DNA of 64,000 bases from Syntrophus sp. (in: bacteria). GTDB lineage: Bacteria; Desulfobacterota; Syntrophorhabdia; Syntrophorhabdales; Syntrophorhabdaceae. The notes beneath the pieces are model-generated. The model did not search any database and was not told the origin of the DNA. It saw only the letters and a program-made list of their open reading frames with translations. Shown piece by piece: positions 34,874 to 44,117 of the stretch. Each line of letters opens with the position of its first letter. The stretch's first letter is position 1. Both the position numbers and the translations under genes were made by a program. The DNA is taken from contig PNOF01000002.1 in assembly GCA_013824645.1 (NCBI GenBank), positions 1 to 64,000 of the forward strand. The letters run 5' to 3'.

Positions 34874-35463
34874 GAATAATTAACGCAGAATTTGTAAAAA
34901 GTATGGTCACCGTTGAGTTGGTCGAAACCGTTGATGTGCCGGAGATCTGTTTCATTGGCAGGTCGAATGTTGGCAAATCATCTATGATTAATAGCCTTGT
35001 AATGCGAAAGATCGCACGTACGAGTTCTACTCCTGGCGCGACGAAACTGATCAATATTTTTGATGTTTCTTGTGAATTAAAGGGAGAGAGAAAATCTGTC
35101 ATTTTTTCTGACTTTCCCGGTTTTGGTTTTTCAAAAGTATCAAGGGATGTTTCCCGAAACTGGCAGGCGATGATTGAGAACTATATTTTGAAAAATCCCA
35201 AGATAAGAACAATCATATGGCTTTTTGATATACGACGGGAGATAGATGAACTGGACAGAATGCTCATAGATTGGCTTTTTAAAAATAATCTGGAATTTTG
35301 CATGGTCCTTACGAAGTGCGATAAAGAAACACAAAGTAATATTGCGAAAAAGAAAAGGGTTTTCAAAGAGTATCTTGAAAACAGACAAGTCCTAATTTAT
35401 TCTGCAAAGACAGGAGCGGGAAAAAAGGAGCTTCTCTCCTACATGGCCGAAGCTATCGAATAA
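34870..35463 (+). CDS. engB: Ribosome biogenesis GTP-binding protein YsxC/EngB
   Basis: The 197-aa TRAFAC GTPase has G1 GRSNVGKSS, G3 DFPGFG and G4 TKCD in normal order. Required for 50S subunit assembly. Translationally coupled to the polysaccharide dehydratase, so a core gene is co-transcribed with the tail of the polysaccharide locus. It converges on pyrE across a hairpin-rich spacer. Confidence 0.94.
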   Translation: MRIINAEFVKSMVTVELVETVDVPEICFIGRSNVGKSSMINSLVMRKIARTSSTPGATKLINIFDVSCELKGERKSVIFSDFPGFGFSKVSRDVSRNWQAMIENYILKNPKIRTIIWLFDIRREIDELDRMLIDWLFKNNLEFCMVLTKCDKETQSNIAKKKRVFKEYLENRQVLIYSAKTGAGKKELLSYMAEAIE

Positions 35464-35519
35464 ATTTTCTTTTCCGCCCTGGCGGTGTCAATCTGCGGTC
35501 TTGCTTGTGCGGCGTACAT
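35439..35519 (-). CDS. Possible 26-aa ORF with hairpin-sequestered ribosome binding site
   Basis: On the minus strand GGAGGTG lies five bases before an ATG at 35519-35517, and the frame (starting MYAAQARPQ) runs 26 codons to a TAG at 35441-35439, overlapping the last bases of engB antisense. Both the Shine-Dalgarno sequence and the ATG are inside a stem-loop (35505-35537). It lies downstream of pyrE in the same direction. It could be a leader-like peptide, part of a repeat family, or chance. No family recognised. Confidence 0.3.
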   Translation of the reverse strand: MYAAQARPQIDTARAEKKIYSIASAM

Positions 35520-35618
35520 AAGTACACCTCCGCACAATCCCTTGATTGCCCCGCGACTTCTCGCGGGGTAGTTCGTTGCCTTGCCAGAACGAAAAATCCC
35601 TCCTTTCCGATTCGGAAA
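35474..35618 (-). other. Cluster of five hairpins between pyrE and engB (candidate structured RNA or palindromic element)
   Basis: Inverted repeats read on the + strand: CCGC/GCGG at 35474-35485; TTGTGCGG (35505-35512) with CCGCACAA (35530-35537) enclosing a second GTAC/GTAC pair (35514-35517, 35522-35525); CCCCGCGA (35549-35556) with TCGCGGGG (35561-35568); TTCGTT (35572-35577) with AACGAA (35588-35593); TTTCCG (35604-35609) with CGGAAA (35613-35618). All arms are perfect. No T-run follows on either strand, so this is not a simple terminator. The minus strand is favoured because of the GGAGGTG-ATG in the second hairpin. Confidence 0.6.
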
Positions 35619-35662
35619 CCAAGCGCCACTCATCCTGAGCTTCTTGATAAAAACGAATAAAA

Positions 35663-36220
35663 TTAAATACATTGCCTCAAATCATTAAGGTTAAATATTG
35701 ATTTAAATAAATAACCTTTTGATTCAATTGCTTCTTTTCCTCCGTCAAGCCTATCAAGCAGCGCAATAACCCCTACCACGTTATACCCTTCCTTTTCTGT
35801 AACCTCGATTGCTTTTAGTGATGATCCTCCTGTGGTGACGACATCTTCGAGGATTACTACCTTCATTTCCTTCTTCAGATTTTTCGCTCCTTCAATCCAA
35901 AGATTTTTCCCATGTCCCTTTGGTTCTTTTCTGATAAAGAATCCTGCCAGATTATCTTTCAAAGCATATGAATTGAGGATGACGGCACAGACGAGAGGAT
36001 CTGCTCCGACACTGACCCCGCCTACGGCGTCTATGCCGGGTATCTCACGGACCATCTTATACATTATGCTGCCAGTAAGATACATGCCTTCAGGATTGAG
36101 GGCAGTTTCTCTGGCATCGATGTAGAAAGTACTTGTTTTGCCGCTTTTTAAAAGAAACTCTCCTTCTTCATAGGAAAGCCTTTTCAGTATCTTCAAAAGT
36201 GTTTCTCGTTCGTCTGTCAT
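35663..36220 (-). CDS. pyrE: Orotate phosphoribosyltransferase
   Basis: The 185-aa type I phosphoribosyltransferase has the PRPP loop VVILEDVVTTGGSSLKAIE (positions about 118-136), a lysine/glycine loop FFIRKEPKGHGK and a short N-terminal hood. It makes OMP from orotate and PRPP. Coupled to purF by a four-base overlap (ATGA), giving a small operon for both nucleotide pathways. Confidence 0.93.
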   Translation of the reverse strand: MTDERETLLKILKRLSYEEGEFLLKSGKTSTFYIDARETALNPEGMYLTGSIMYKMVREIPGIDAVGGVSVGADPLVCAVILNSYALKDNLAGFFIRKEPKGHGKNLWIEGAKNLKKEMKVVILEDVVTTGGSSLKAIEVTEKEGYNVVGVIALLDRLDGGKEAIESKGYLFKSIFNLNDLRQCI

Positions 36221-37605
36221 TTTTCACCTCTCGAAAATAGTTCCATCTGACCAAGTTCCATTCCCCATGGAAATTTTGATGGATATGTACCGGAAAAGCA
36301 TGCATCGCAGTATTCGTAGTTGCCGTTACCGAGGGCAGCTTTCATACTTTCAATACTCAGATATTGCAATGTGTTGGATCCTAAGTATTTGTTTATTTCC
36401 TGGATAGTATGGGAAGACGCAATAAGCTCAGACCGCGAAGGGGTATCGATGCCGTAAAAGCAGGGATATGCTGTGGGGGGTGAACTGACCCGGAAATGGA
36501 TTTCCTTTGCACCGTATTGTCGGAGCATCTTAATGATCTTCCTGCCTGTTGTTGCCCTTACGATGGAGTCATCAATAACGACGATCCTTTTGCCTTTGAC
36601 GATGTCGCGCATGGCGTTAAGCTTCAATTTAACGCCGAAATGGCGTATGGAGTCTTTTGGTTCAATAAATGTCCTTCCCACGTAATGATTTCTGATGAGG
36701 CCCAGTTCAAAGGGGATGCCGGTTTCCTGTGAATATCCGAGAGCAGCCCCGATACCGGAGTCAGGTATGGGAATCACCATATCGGCATCAACAAATGTGT
36801 CCCGCGCAAGTTGCCGGCCCAGATCTTTCCTGACGCTGTAAACGGTCTTGCCGAACATATAGCTGTCCGGCCGCGCGAAATAGATATATTCAAATATGCA
36901 GTATTTTCGCTCCTTTTTCTTAAAAGGTGTATATGATTTTATGCCTTTTTCGTTGATGAGCAGGATTTCACCGGGCTCAATCTCTCGCAGGTATTTTGCG
37001 CCAACAAGGTCAAAAGCACATGTCTCACTGGAGACAATGTAAGAATCTTTTAGTTTCCCAAGGACAAGCGGTCTGAAACCGAGAGGATCACGGGCTGCAA
37101 TAAGTTCTTTATTGGTAAGAATGACCATGGAATATGAGCCCTCAACCCTGTGCAGGGCGCTGATGAGGCGTTCTACCGTTGAGTCTTCATGGGAAAGGGC
37201 GATGAGATGGATAATGACTTCTGTGTCGGAGGTGGACTGGAATATTGAGCCGTAATTCTGGAGTTCCTCCTGAATAATCCTCGCATTGGTAAGGTTACCG
37301 TTATGAGCAATGGCGAGATTTCCTTTCGCGTATTCCACGACGAGCGGCTGTGCATTGCCGAGATTGCTTGAACCGGAAGTCGAATACCGCACATGTCCGA
37401 TGGCAGAGCCGCCCTCAAGTTTTGCCAGGACATTTGCACGAAATATATCGGATACGAGCCCCATTTCCCGATGAGATTTCATTGTATAGTCGTCGGTGCT
37501 CGCAATACCGGCGCTTTCCTGTCCTCTATGCTGAAGGGCGTGAAGTCCCAGATAAGTCATATTTGCCGCGTCTTTATGATTAAAAACTCCGAATATCCCG
37601 CACAT
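36217..37605 (-). CDS. purF: Amidophosphoribosyltransferase
   Basis: The 462-aa protein starts MCGIFGVF, with Cys2 as the N-terminal nucleophile after Met removal; no propeptide is visible. GLHALQHRGQESAG and NGNLTNA mark the glutaminase half, and VVIDDSIVRATTG the PRPP loop. The 'CDACFSG' segment near the C terminus is typical. First committed step of purine synthesis. ATG directly abuts the stop of the macrodomain gene. Confidence 0.95.
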   Translation of the reverse strand: MCGIFGVFNHKDAANMTYLGLHALQHRGQESAGIASTDDYTMKSHREMGLVSDIFRANVLAKLEGGSAIGHVRYSTSGSSNLGNAQPLVVEYAKGNLAIAHNGNLTNARIIQEELQNYGSIFQSTSDTEVIIHLIALSHEDSTVERLISALHRVEGSYSMVILTNKELIAARDPLGFRPLVLGKLKDSYIVSSETCAFDLVGAKYLREIEPGEILLINEKGIKSYTPFKKKERKYCIFEYIYFARPDSYMFGKTVYSVRKDLGRQLARDTFVDADMVIPIPDSGIGAALGYSQETGIPFELGLIRNHYVGRTFIEPKDSIRHFGVKLKLNAMRDIVKGKRIVVIDDSIVRATTGRKIIKMLRQYGAKEIHFRVSSPPTAYPCFYGIDTPSRSELIASSHTIQEINKYLGSNTLQYLSIESMKAALGNGNYEYCDACFSGTYPSKFPWGMELGQMELFSRGEK

Positions 37606-38157
37606 TTATTGAGTACCTCGTTCTTGTTTTTGCATTTCATCGATGAAATAACTGATAATGTCCTCGTCAATGAGGCAAAAGATAATCTCTTTCAGGGTTG
37701 TTGTGTTCTCTGTAATGAATTTGAAGGTTTCTTCGACAATAATATGGGCGCACTGATTCTTGGGGAACCCGAATGTCCCGGCGCTTATGGCAGGGAAGGC
37801 GATAGACTTGAATGCCCTTGATGTGGCCATATTTAAAACGTTTTTCATGGCGCTTCGTAGTTTGTTCTCTTCATCGCCTTCACCGAAGCGGGGCCCAACA
37901 GCATGAATAATGTAGGGTGCTTTTAATTGTCCACCTGAAGTGATTGCGCATTTTCCTACAGGCACATACCCTATGGCATCACTTTCTTTCTGGATGATGG
38001 GACCACCTTTTCTCGCGATGGCACCCGCAACGCCTCCACCGTGCTGGAGAGAGGAATTGGCCGCATTAACAATAGCGTCAGTCTTCATTTCCGTAATATC
38101 GCCTATTATGATGTTGATCTCTGTGTCTTTGAGAAAGGTTGTTTTCAACTTTTGCAT
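37606..38157 (-). CDS. Macrodomain protein, O-acetyl-ADP-ribose deacetylase type
   Basis: About 183 aa from the ATG used here; a longer frame reaches a GTG at 38280 with no ribosome binding site and no homology-like features. Macrodomain motifs: IIGDITEMKTDAIVNAANSS, GGGVAGAIARKGG, GQLKAPYIIHAVGP and FPAISAGTFGFP. It removes ADP-ribose or O-acetyl groups. It lies immediately ahead of purF with no spacer, suggesting co-expression with PRPP/nucleotide enzymes. Confidence 0.85.
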   Translation of the reverse strand: MQKLKTTFLKDTEINIIIGDITEMKTDAIVNAANSSLQHGGGVAGAIARKGGPIIQKESDAIGYVPVGKCAITSGGQLKAPYIIHAVGPRFGEGDEENKLRSAMKNVLNMATSRAFKSIAFPAISAGTFGFPKNQCAHIIVEETFKFITENTTTLKEIIFCLIDEDIISYFIDEMQKQERGTQ

Positions 38158-38352
38158 GGTCTCGAATGATCTAAGATTTAAGTTAATACGGCAGTCATAG
38201 GTTTTCCAGTCATGGTCTATCCGGGATGTCGGGAAACAGCGAATAGGAAATAAAAGCGTCTTTTCATGTTCTCTAGTCACGGGTTGTGTATCATTGCCAT
38301 TTAAAAGGATGCTTTAATATTGTAATATAAAAAATGAAAATGGGAAAGAGAA

Positions 38353-40431
38353 ATGAGTGTCGATAACTTAAAAATAGCAGTTTCTCAGTTAAAGGGTGTT
38401 GGTCCTAAAATCACCCGGAGCATGGAAGAAAAGGGCATTAAAACCATTGAGGATTTATTCTATCTCCTCCCTCTGCGATACCTGGACCAGAGAACGATCC
38501 ATCCTATTAGCGGATTAAAAGAGGGGGAACGGGGGAATGTTATTGCCCGTGTCATTGCATACAGGTCACTCTTTTTCAGACACACCCGCAAAAAAGGCTA
38601 CGAAGCGGTTGTTGAGGATGAAACAGGGACTATTTCTCTTAAATGGTTTCAATGGTCCCCATCGTACCTGAAAAGGGTTTGCGAGAAGGGTGTCTTTCTT
38701 TTTCTGTCCGGGCAGGTGAGTAGATTCGGTGAGACCCTCCAGATGGTCCATCCCGATGTTGTTGTCCTTGATGATGAAACAGAAGCGGATGATCTCAAAA
38801 AGGTTACTCCCCTTTATTCTCCAATAGACGGCATCAAACAGGGCACTTTAAGGAAGTTGATACAGGACGCCCTGGAGCGCTATGCCGATGACACGAAATC
38901 TGTCTACCCTGAAAGTATAGAAATGCGTCATCGCCTTACTCCCCTGCCTGAGGCGCTGAGAAAGATCCATTGCCCTGAAGAGGATTTGTACTCAGATGGT
39001 CCCAGGCACAGATATATGGAACGTCTCATCTTAGAGGAGTACCTGCTTTTTCAGTCAGCCCTCTGGATACACAAATCAGTGCGGAGGAAAGAGAAGGGGA
39101 TTTCTTTCCGTGCTCAGGGATCTTTCCATAAAAAATTTGTGAAAAACTTACGCTTTGAACTGACCGATGCCCAAAAAAGGGTTATTAGTGAGATTGAGGG
39201 CGATATGTCGGGCCCCGAACCCATGAACCGCCTCCTCCAGGGCGATGTCGGTTCCGGTAAGACCATCTGCGCCGTCATTGCATCCTGTATAGCTATTGAC
39301 AACGGGTACCAGGTGGCCTTTATGGCGCCAACAGAAATCCTTGCAGAACAACACTATCTCACTATCCACCGGTTTTTTGAAATGCTCAATATAACCATTG
39401 CTTTTTTACGGGGTAATATGGGGAAAGAACGGAAACCTGTCCTCAATGGTATAAGGAACGGAGAGATTACCGTCATTGTCGGTACTCATGCCATCATCCA
39501 GAAAGACGTCGCCTTTAATAAACTTGGTCTCATTGTTATCGACGAGCAGCATCGTTTTGGCGTACTCCAGAGGAGACTACTCATAGAAAAGAGCATCACC
39601 CCCGATGTGCTCATGATGACGGCAACACCCATACCGAGAACACTCTCCATGGTTGTTTACGGGGACCTCGATGTCTCTGTCATTGATGAGATGCCCAAGG
39701 GAAGACAGCCCATAGTAACAAAGGTCTTTCTATACGATGTAAAGGAAAAGGTCCACGCATTGGTAGAAAAAGAGATCACAGGGGGGCACCAGGTCTTTAT
39801 AGTGTATCCTCTTATTGAGGAATCTGATAAGGTTGATCTTCTCAATGCAACGCAAATGTTCGCCTATTTCCGGGATTCACTGTTTCCCGACTACAGGATA
39901 GGTCTTCTTCATGGAGCCATGAAGGCTGAAGAAAAAGAAAAAACCATGGCACTATTTAAGGATGGTGTAATTGATATACTTGTCTGCACAACAGTCATAG
40001 AAGTGGGTATCGATGTTCCCAATGCCACCATGATTGTCATCGAACATGCCGAGAGGTTCGGTCTTTCCCAGCTTCACCAGCTTCGGGGACGTGTTGGCAG
40101 GGGCGCTCATCCATCAAAGTGTGCTTTGATAACCTCCTCGTGCAGGACAGAGATTGCAACAAAAAGACTCCGCATTATGGAAAAGACGAATGATGGATTC
40201 AAGATTGCCGAAGAAGACATGCTGATAAGGGGAGTTGGGGATATGCTCGGAGTAAGGCAATCGGGTATTCCGAAATTCAGGGTTGGCGATATCATCCGGG
40301 ATATGGATATTATGCTTCATGCGAGAAACATTGCCGAGGAATCCTTACCAGAGCTTAAGGCGGTAGATGTGAAAAAGATAAAAGAGGCTATTAGGGACCG
40401 GTGGGGAGAAGATTTTCACACTATTGCGTAG
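38353..40431 (+). CDS. recG: ATP-dependent DNA helicase RecG
   Basis: The 692-aa helicase for fork reversal and Holliday-junction processing has an N-terminal helix-hairpin segment (VSQLKGVGPKITRSM), an OB wedge domain (about 60-150), Walker A GDVGSGKT (about residues 298-305), DEQHRFG and the C-terminal RGRVGRG and motif VI region, through to the end. ATG is preceded by 'gggaaagaga'. Full length. Confidence 0.95.
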   Translation: MSVDNLKIAVSQLKGVGPKITRSMEEKGIKTIEDLFYLLPLRYLDQRTIHPISGLKEGERGNVIARVIAYRSLFFRHTRKKGYEAVVEDETGTISLKWFQWSPSYLKRVCEKGVFLFLSGQVSRFGETLQMVHPDVVVLDDETEADDLKKVTPLYSPIDGIKQGTLRKLIQDALERYADDTKSVYPESIEMRHRLTPLPEALRKIHCPEEDLYSDGPRHRYMERLILEEYLLFQSALWIHKSVRRKEKGISFRAQGSFHKKFVKNLRFELTDAQKRVISEIEGDMSGPEPMNRLLQGDVGSGKTICAVIASCIAIDNGYQVAFMAPTEILAEQHYLTIHRFFEMLNITIAFLRGNMGKERKPVLNGIRNGEITVIVGTHAIIQKDVAFNKLGLIVIDEQHRFGVLQRRLLIEKSITPDVLMMTATPIPRTLSMVVYGDLDVSVIDEMPKGRQPIVTKVFLYDVKEKVHALVEKEITGGHQVFIVYPLIEESDKVDLLNATQMFAYFRDSLFPDYRIGLLHGAMKAEEKEKTMALFKDGVIDILVCTTVIEVGIDVPNATMIVIEHAERFGLSQLHQLRGRVGRGAHPSKCALITSSCRTEIATKRLRIMEKTNDGFKIAEEDMLIRGVGDMLGVRQSGIPKFRVGDIIRDMDIMLHARNIAEESLPELKAVDVKKIKEAIRDRWGEDFHTIA

Positions 40432-40532
40432 AATAAAATATGTGAAATTAAGCATGCAGAATTTCAAATGAAAGACAAAAATATGAAGATTTATGATAAA
40501 TTAATTGTACATTAAATCCAAGGGGGTCATTG

Positions 40533-41963
40533 ATGAGGAAAGCAAAGATTGTCTGTACAATCGGTCCTGTGACATCAGGTAAAAAAGCCATTGAATCGCT
40601 CATTACCTGCGGAATGGATGTTGCCCGCCTCAATTTCTCTCATGGCGATTATCACTTTCACGAAGATGTGATAAAAAAGATCAGGAATACATCGCAGAAA
40701 CTCGGGAAGCCTGTTGCCATCCTTCAGGACCTTCAGGGGATAAAGATCAGGGTGGGTAAACTGAAAAACGGTAAAGTGCATCTTGTGAAAGGCGAGACGG
40801 TCCGTATACAGAAGGGTGACGGTACAGGTGACGAAAAAGAAATTTATATCGATTACCCCTGGCTCATGAAAGATGCTCACGCAGGCGATGTTATTTTAAT
40901 TGATGATGGGTTGATAATGCTTCAGGTGACTGCAAAAAAGAAAGAACTGTTAACGACAACGGTCCTGGAAGGAGGAGTCTTGCGGGAACGAAAAGGCGTT
41001 AATCTTCCTCACATGAAGGTAAGCGCGCCTTTTTTCACCGCTAAGGACAGGGCTGACCTTGAGTTTGGTATAACCATGGGTGTTGATTATGTGGCCCTTT
41101 CATTTGTCAGGAGTGCTGAGGACATAAGGATCGTCAAAAAATGGCTCATTGATAAAAATGTTTCCGTCCCGATCATCGCTAAGATAGAGAAGGGAGAAGC
41201 TATTGATGATATTGAAAACATCCTCGAAGAAGTAGAGGGGATCATGGTGGCCAGAGGTGATCTTGGCGTTGAAATGCCTCTTGAGGAAGTGCCTATGTTC
41301 CAGAAAATGCTCATTAAAAAGGCAAATGAGAAGAGACGTCTTGTGATCACAGCAACACAGATGCTTGAATCCATGACAGGACATTCACATCCCACACGGG
41401 CAGAGACAAATGATGTTGCTAATGCCGTCATTGATGAAACAGATGCGCTTATGCTTTCGGCAGAAACATCTGCCGGCAAATATCCCTTTGATGCTGTGAA
41501 AGTTATGGACAGGATTATTACTTTTACGGAAGATACCGGTAAGAATCTTTTAAAAAGGATTGACGCTCGTTCTCCTTCCGACGCCATCTATGGTTTTCCT
41601 GAAGCTGTTGCCCGTGCTGCCTCAAGGGCTGCAAGGGACGTAGGGGCTTGTTGTATTGTTGCTTTTACCCAGTCGGGCTTTACGGCCCGCCTTATCTCTA
41701 AATTCAGGCCCGGAGTACCGATCATCGCATTTTCCCCGCAGGAGATTGTTGTGAGACAGATGGCCCTTTATTGGGGTGTGTTCCCGCATCTTGTAAAGCG
41801 TATGGAGAATACCGATGAAATGGTGAATAAAGTAGATACGCTCGTCATTGGCCTTAAACAGGCAAGAAAAGGCGACCGGATTGTTATCGTTGCCAGCCAC
41901 CCGCCGTCTTTAGCAGGCAAAACGAATTTCATGAAAATGCATATCGTGGGAGAAAGCCCATAA
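40533..41963 (+). CDS. pyk: Pyruvate kinase
   Basis: The 476-aa protein starts at the ATG behind AAGGGGGT (40520-40527); an adjacent TTG is in frame. Motifs: KIVCTIGP at the N terminus, NFSHG, the signature IIAKIEKGEAIDDIE with the catalytic lysine, MVARGDLGVEMP and ATQMLESM. C-terminal allosteric domain is complete. Converts PEP and ADP to pyruvate and ATP. Confidence 0.95.
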   Translation: MRKAKIVCTIGPVTSGKKAIESLITCGMDVARLNFSHGDYHFHEDVIKKIRNTSQKLGKPVAILQDLQGIKIRVGKLKNGKVHLVKGETVRIQKGDGTGDEKEIYIDYPWLMKDAHAGDVILIDDGLIMLQVTAKKKELLTTTVLEGGVLRERKGVNLPHMKVSAPFFTAKDRADLEFGITMGVDYVALSFVRSAEDIRIVKKWLIDKNVSVPIIAKIEKGEAIDDIENILEEVEGIMVARGDLGVEMPLEEVPMFQKMLIKKANEKRRLVITATQMLESMTGHSHPTRAETNDVANAVIDETDALMLSAETSAGKYPFDAVKVMDRIITFTEDTGKNLLKRIDARSPSDAIYGFPEAVARAASRAARDVGACCIVAFTQSGFTARLISKFRPGVPIIAFSPQEIVVRQMALYWGVFPHLVKRMENTDEMVNKVDTLVIGLKQARKGDRIVIVASHPPSLAGKTNFMKMHIVGESP

Positions 41964-42004
41964 CGGTGAAACCATCACAATTATATTATGTAATGAAGAT
42001 GTTT

Positions 42005-43390
42005 TTATTCTCCAAAATATGTGTCGGTTTCAATGGCCAGTTTTTTGTCTTTCATCTTCTGCACCAGTTCATGTTCGTCAAGAGCGAAGAAGGGACTGAT
42101 TTCAATGGTGACTTCAGACCCCACAGTGACACCCGCTTTTCTGAGCCAGTCTTTGCTTAAGGCAATCATAGCAGAGCGGGCTGTCTTGGGTGAATCAACG
42201 CCTTCTTTATTTTTAACCGGAGCAAATTCCTCATCTCTTTCTATTTCCATGCAGCAGGTCCTTGCAGCCAAGGGAATTGCGTCAAAGACAAAGGTTTCAA
42301 ATTTCCAGATATCGAGGTTTTGCAATTTTCCGGTCCTGTCTGTTATATCAGCTCTTTTTTTAGCGCAATGATAAGGGAGGGCGAAGCCGTGATCGTTGAT
42401 TCTTTTAACAAAAGGAAGAGAAAAGAGGTGAATTGCTGTATTGCCTGCCCAGTAGAGGATATTCCCTCTATCATCGAGGGCTGACATATATTCAGGGCTC
42501 AAGTCGCTGTATTCGATAATGGCATCTCCATTCCTCCCGGATACATAGACGCCTACCTTTTCTTCAATGCTTTTTCTCCGCACAACCTTTGTGGAGACAT
42601 CTGCCCCAGCAATTGTATGATAACCGAGAAAGACGGGGTCCGCAATTTTCACAAGAGGGTTATCGACCTGGCAGTAAAAGAGTTCTGTAATCCCCGTTTC
42701 AGTGAGCATGTCGAGGATACCGGAATCATAAAGACCTTTCAGAGAGCCGCCGTGCCCGTTAGGGTTTGTAAAAAGGCTGGTGTTGGTTTGTAACGCAAGC
42801 TTTCCACCGGGTGTGATGGCGGGAAGCATGTCCTGCTTGAAAAAATGAAGGGTCTCCTGTCCAAGGCCAAAGTGGTCATGTATTTCAAAAAACCTTATTG
42901 TATCGTCGTGGTTTTCGTCGCTTGTCATAATCAGAAGAGGGATATCCGTTCCATAGCGTCCTGACAGTGCCTTCACCTGTTCAGCGAAGAGTTGAAAGAG
43001 CGGCTTATTTTTTATAGGCGAAATCGGATAAATGCCCTTAGGACCATCGAACCCAAGGCGCGAACCCTGACCTCCGGCTACGATGAGTACAGCAACTTTT
43101 CCATCCCTGAGGAGAATTTTCCCTGCTGCTTTCGCTTTTTTTTCCTGTTCTTTTTCTTCATTTATCCGGGGTGTTGGAACAATAGAAGCCGGTTTTATGG
43201 TCTGTCCAGGGGGCACCGCGCAATCTTGAAGGGAGAATTGTTTATGAAGCTCAAAAACAACTTTTAAGTCCAATCCTTCAAGGTTTTTGAAAAACAGGTC
43301 TTCTTCGTGGGGTTTGAGCCCCTTGCAATATTCAATAATTTCCTGTTGCCCATATGTGGCAAGCAATTCAATGAGGTCTTCTTTTTTCAT
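42005..43390 (-). CDS. UDPGP-type nucleotidyltransferase (UDP-sugar pyrophosphorylase)
   Basis: The 461-aa protein has VLIVAGGQGSRLGFDGPKGIYPI, the signature of the UDPGP type 1 family (UAP1/AGX-like), then FYCQVDNPLVKI and WAGNTAIHLFSLPF. It would make UDP-GlcNAc, UDP-GalNAc or a related UDP-sugar from UTP and the sugar-1-phosphate. It could feed the polysaccharide locus, but it stands alone. Convergent with pyk, with 41 bases between the stops. Confidence 0.88.
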   Translation of the reverse strand: MKKEDLIELLATYGQQEIIEYCKGLKPHEEDLFFKNLEGLDLKVVFELHKQFSLQDCAVPPGQTIKPASIVPTPRINEEKEQEKKAKAAGKILLRDGKVAVLIVAGGQGSRLGFDGPKGIYPISPIKNKPLFQLFAEQVKALSGRYGTDIPLLIMTSDENHDDTIRFFEIHDHFGLGQETLHFFKQDMLPAITPGGKLALQTNTSLFTNPNGHGGSLKGLYDSGILDMLTETGITELFYCQVDNPLVKIADPVFLGYHTIAGADVSTKVVRRKSIEEKVGVYVSGRNGDAIIEYSDLSPEYMSALDDRGNILYWAGNTAIHLFSLPFVKRINDHGFALPYHCAKKRADITDRTGKLQNLDIWKFETFVFDAIPLAARTCCMEIERDEEFAPVKNKEGVDSPKTARSAMIALSKDWLRKAGVTVGSEVTIEISPFFALDEHELVQKMKDKKLAIETDTYFGE

Positions 43391-43540
43391 GTCGCGTCCA
43401 ATCCAATAGCATTATATAGTTGCTTATCATTATAAATAATTTACCGGAAAAAAGAAGAAAAATTCTGTTGAGAAGGTCTTTTATTTGGCACAAGATTGTA
43501 TGAAAGGGGTTTCGTGATGCGCGGCTCAAGGGGGTTTATG

Positions 43541-43657
43541 ATGCCTGAAGTTCGTTTAAATAGTATTACCGGTGATTGGGTCATTATTGCTACGGAATGT
43601 GTAAAATGACCGGAAGAGTTTGTCCGGAAAAAAGAGAAGAAAGAGCTGCCCGCACAT
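43541..43657 (+). pseudogene. galT: 5' fragment of galactose-1-phosphate uridylyltransferase
   Basis: An AAGGGGG box leads to ATG and the galT opening MPEVRLNSITGDWVIIATE. Codon 23 is a TGA stop (43607-43609), after which the same frame keeps galT-like PEEFVRKKEKKELP. Homology ends near 43657 where the sequence becomes the antisense of a phosphatase gene. Only about 39 of the ~330 expected codons remain. Confidence 0.82.
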
Positions 43658-43885
43658 TTTGAGTTCCATAAATCCTTCCTGTGTCGGCCGTGCTCCGCGA
43701 TAGAGTGTGTCGGAGACTTTATAAAAATTGGGTAAACCATTTTTTTGGATCGCGGCCGCCCAACGAGAGTGGTCTTCGGCGGTAGTTTTCGCATGGCCCG
43801 GATAAAGGACTGCAAATGAGCAGTGTATAACTATAACAAGAATGATAAAAAGGAAGAGCGTTTTTAGGGATCTTTTCCGATACAT
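43658..43885 (-). pseudogene. 5' fragment of an exported dual-specificity/tyrosine phosphatase family gene
   Basis: From ATG at 43885 the minus strand encodes a signal peptide (TLFLFIILVIVIHCSFA) and RWAAAIQKNGLPNFYKVSDTLY, then RGARPTQEGFMELK, the usual start of exported dual-specificity-phosphatase-like proteins. At about 43658 the frame runs into antisense galT. The P-loop CxxxxxR catalytic domain is missing, so the product would be inactive. Confidence 0.75.
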
Positions 43886-44117
43886 GTCAGTGACAAGATT
43901 ATATTTTTTTATAAAATAAAAAGCAATTGACCCTTTCCTTATCATTTTCTTCTAAATTCTCTTGCATTCTCCTGTTCCGTTTGATAGCATGAGAAAAAAA
44001 TATACCTCACGGTTTTTTATATGGCGGGAAAAGTTATTATGATAATGAAGGACAGTCCCGTCCGTGGACATTGAGTGCAGGCTTGTCATATCCATACAAT
44101 CAGGTTGAGGAGGTATA

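Larger units (their letters stand above)
43391..44117. other. Gene-poor rearrangement region
   Basis: Contains two truncated genes fused tail to tail (galT start and phosphatase start, listed separately) and otherwise AT-rich spacer. From about 43960 to 44117 no coding signal is visible except the GAGGAGG ribosome binding site of the next gene. Confidence 0.6.

Noticed and set aside
35549-35568. CCCCGCGA/TCGCGGGG as a simple Rho-independent terminator
   Set aside because: No T-run follows on either strand, and it is one of five hairpins in a row.
35439-35672. 77-codon minus-strand ORF spanning the hairpin cluster
   Set aside because: The upstream part has no coding character and crosses several perfect hairpins; only the 26-codon inner ORF has a ribosome binding site.
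43484-43501. TTGGCAC...TTGTA as a sigma-54 promoter for the galT remnant
   Set aside because: Spacing between the -24 and -12 elements is off by one and the GC of the -12 box is absent.
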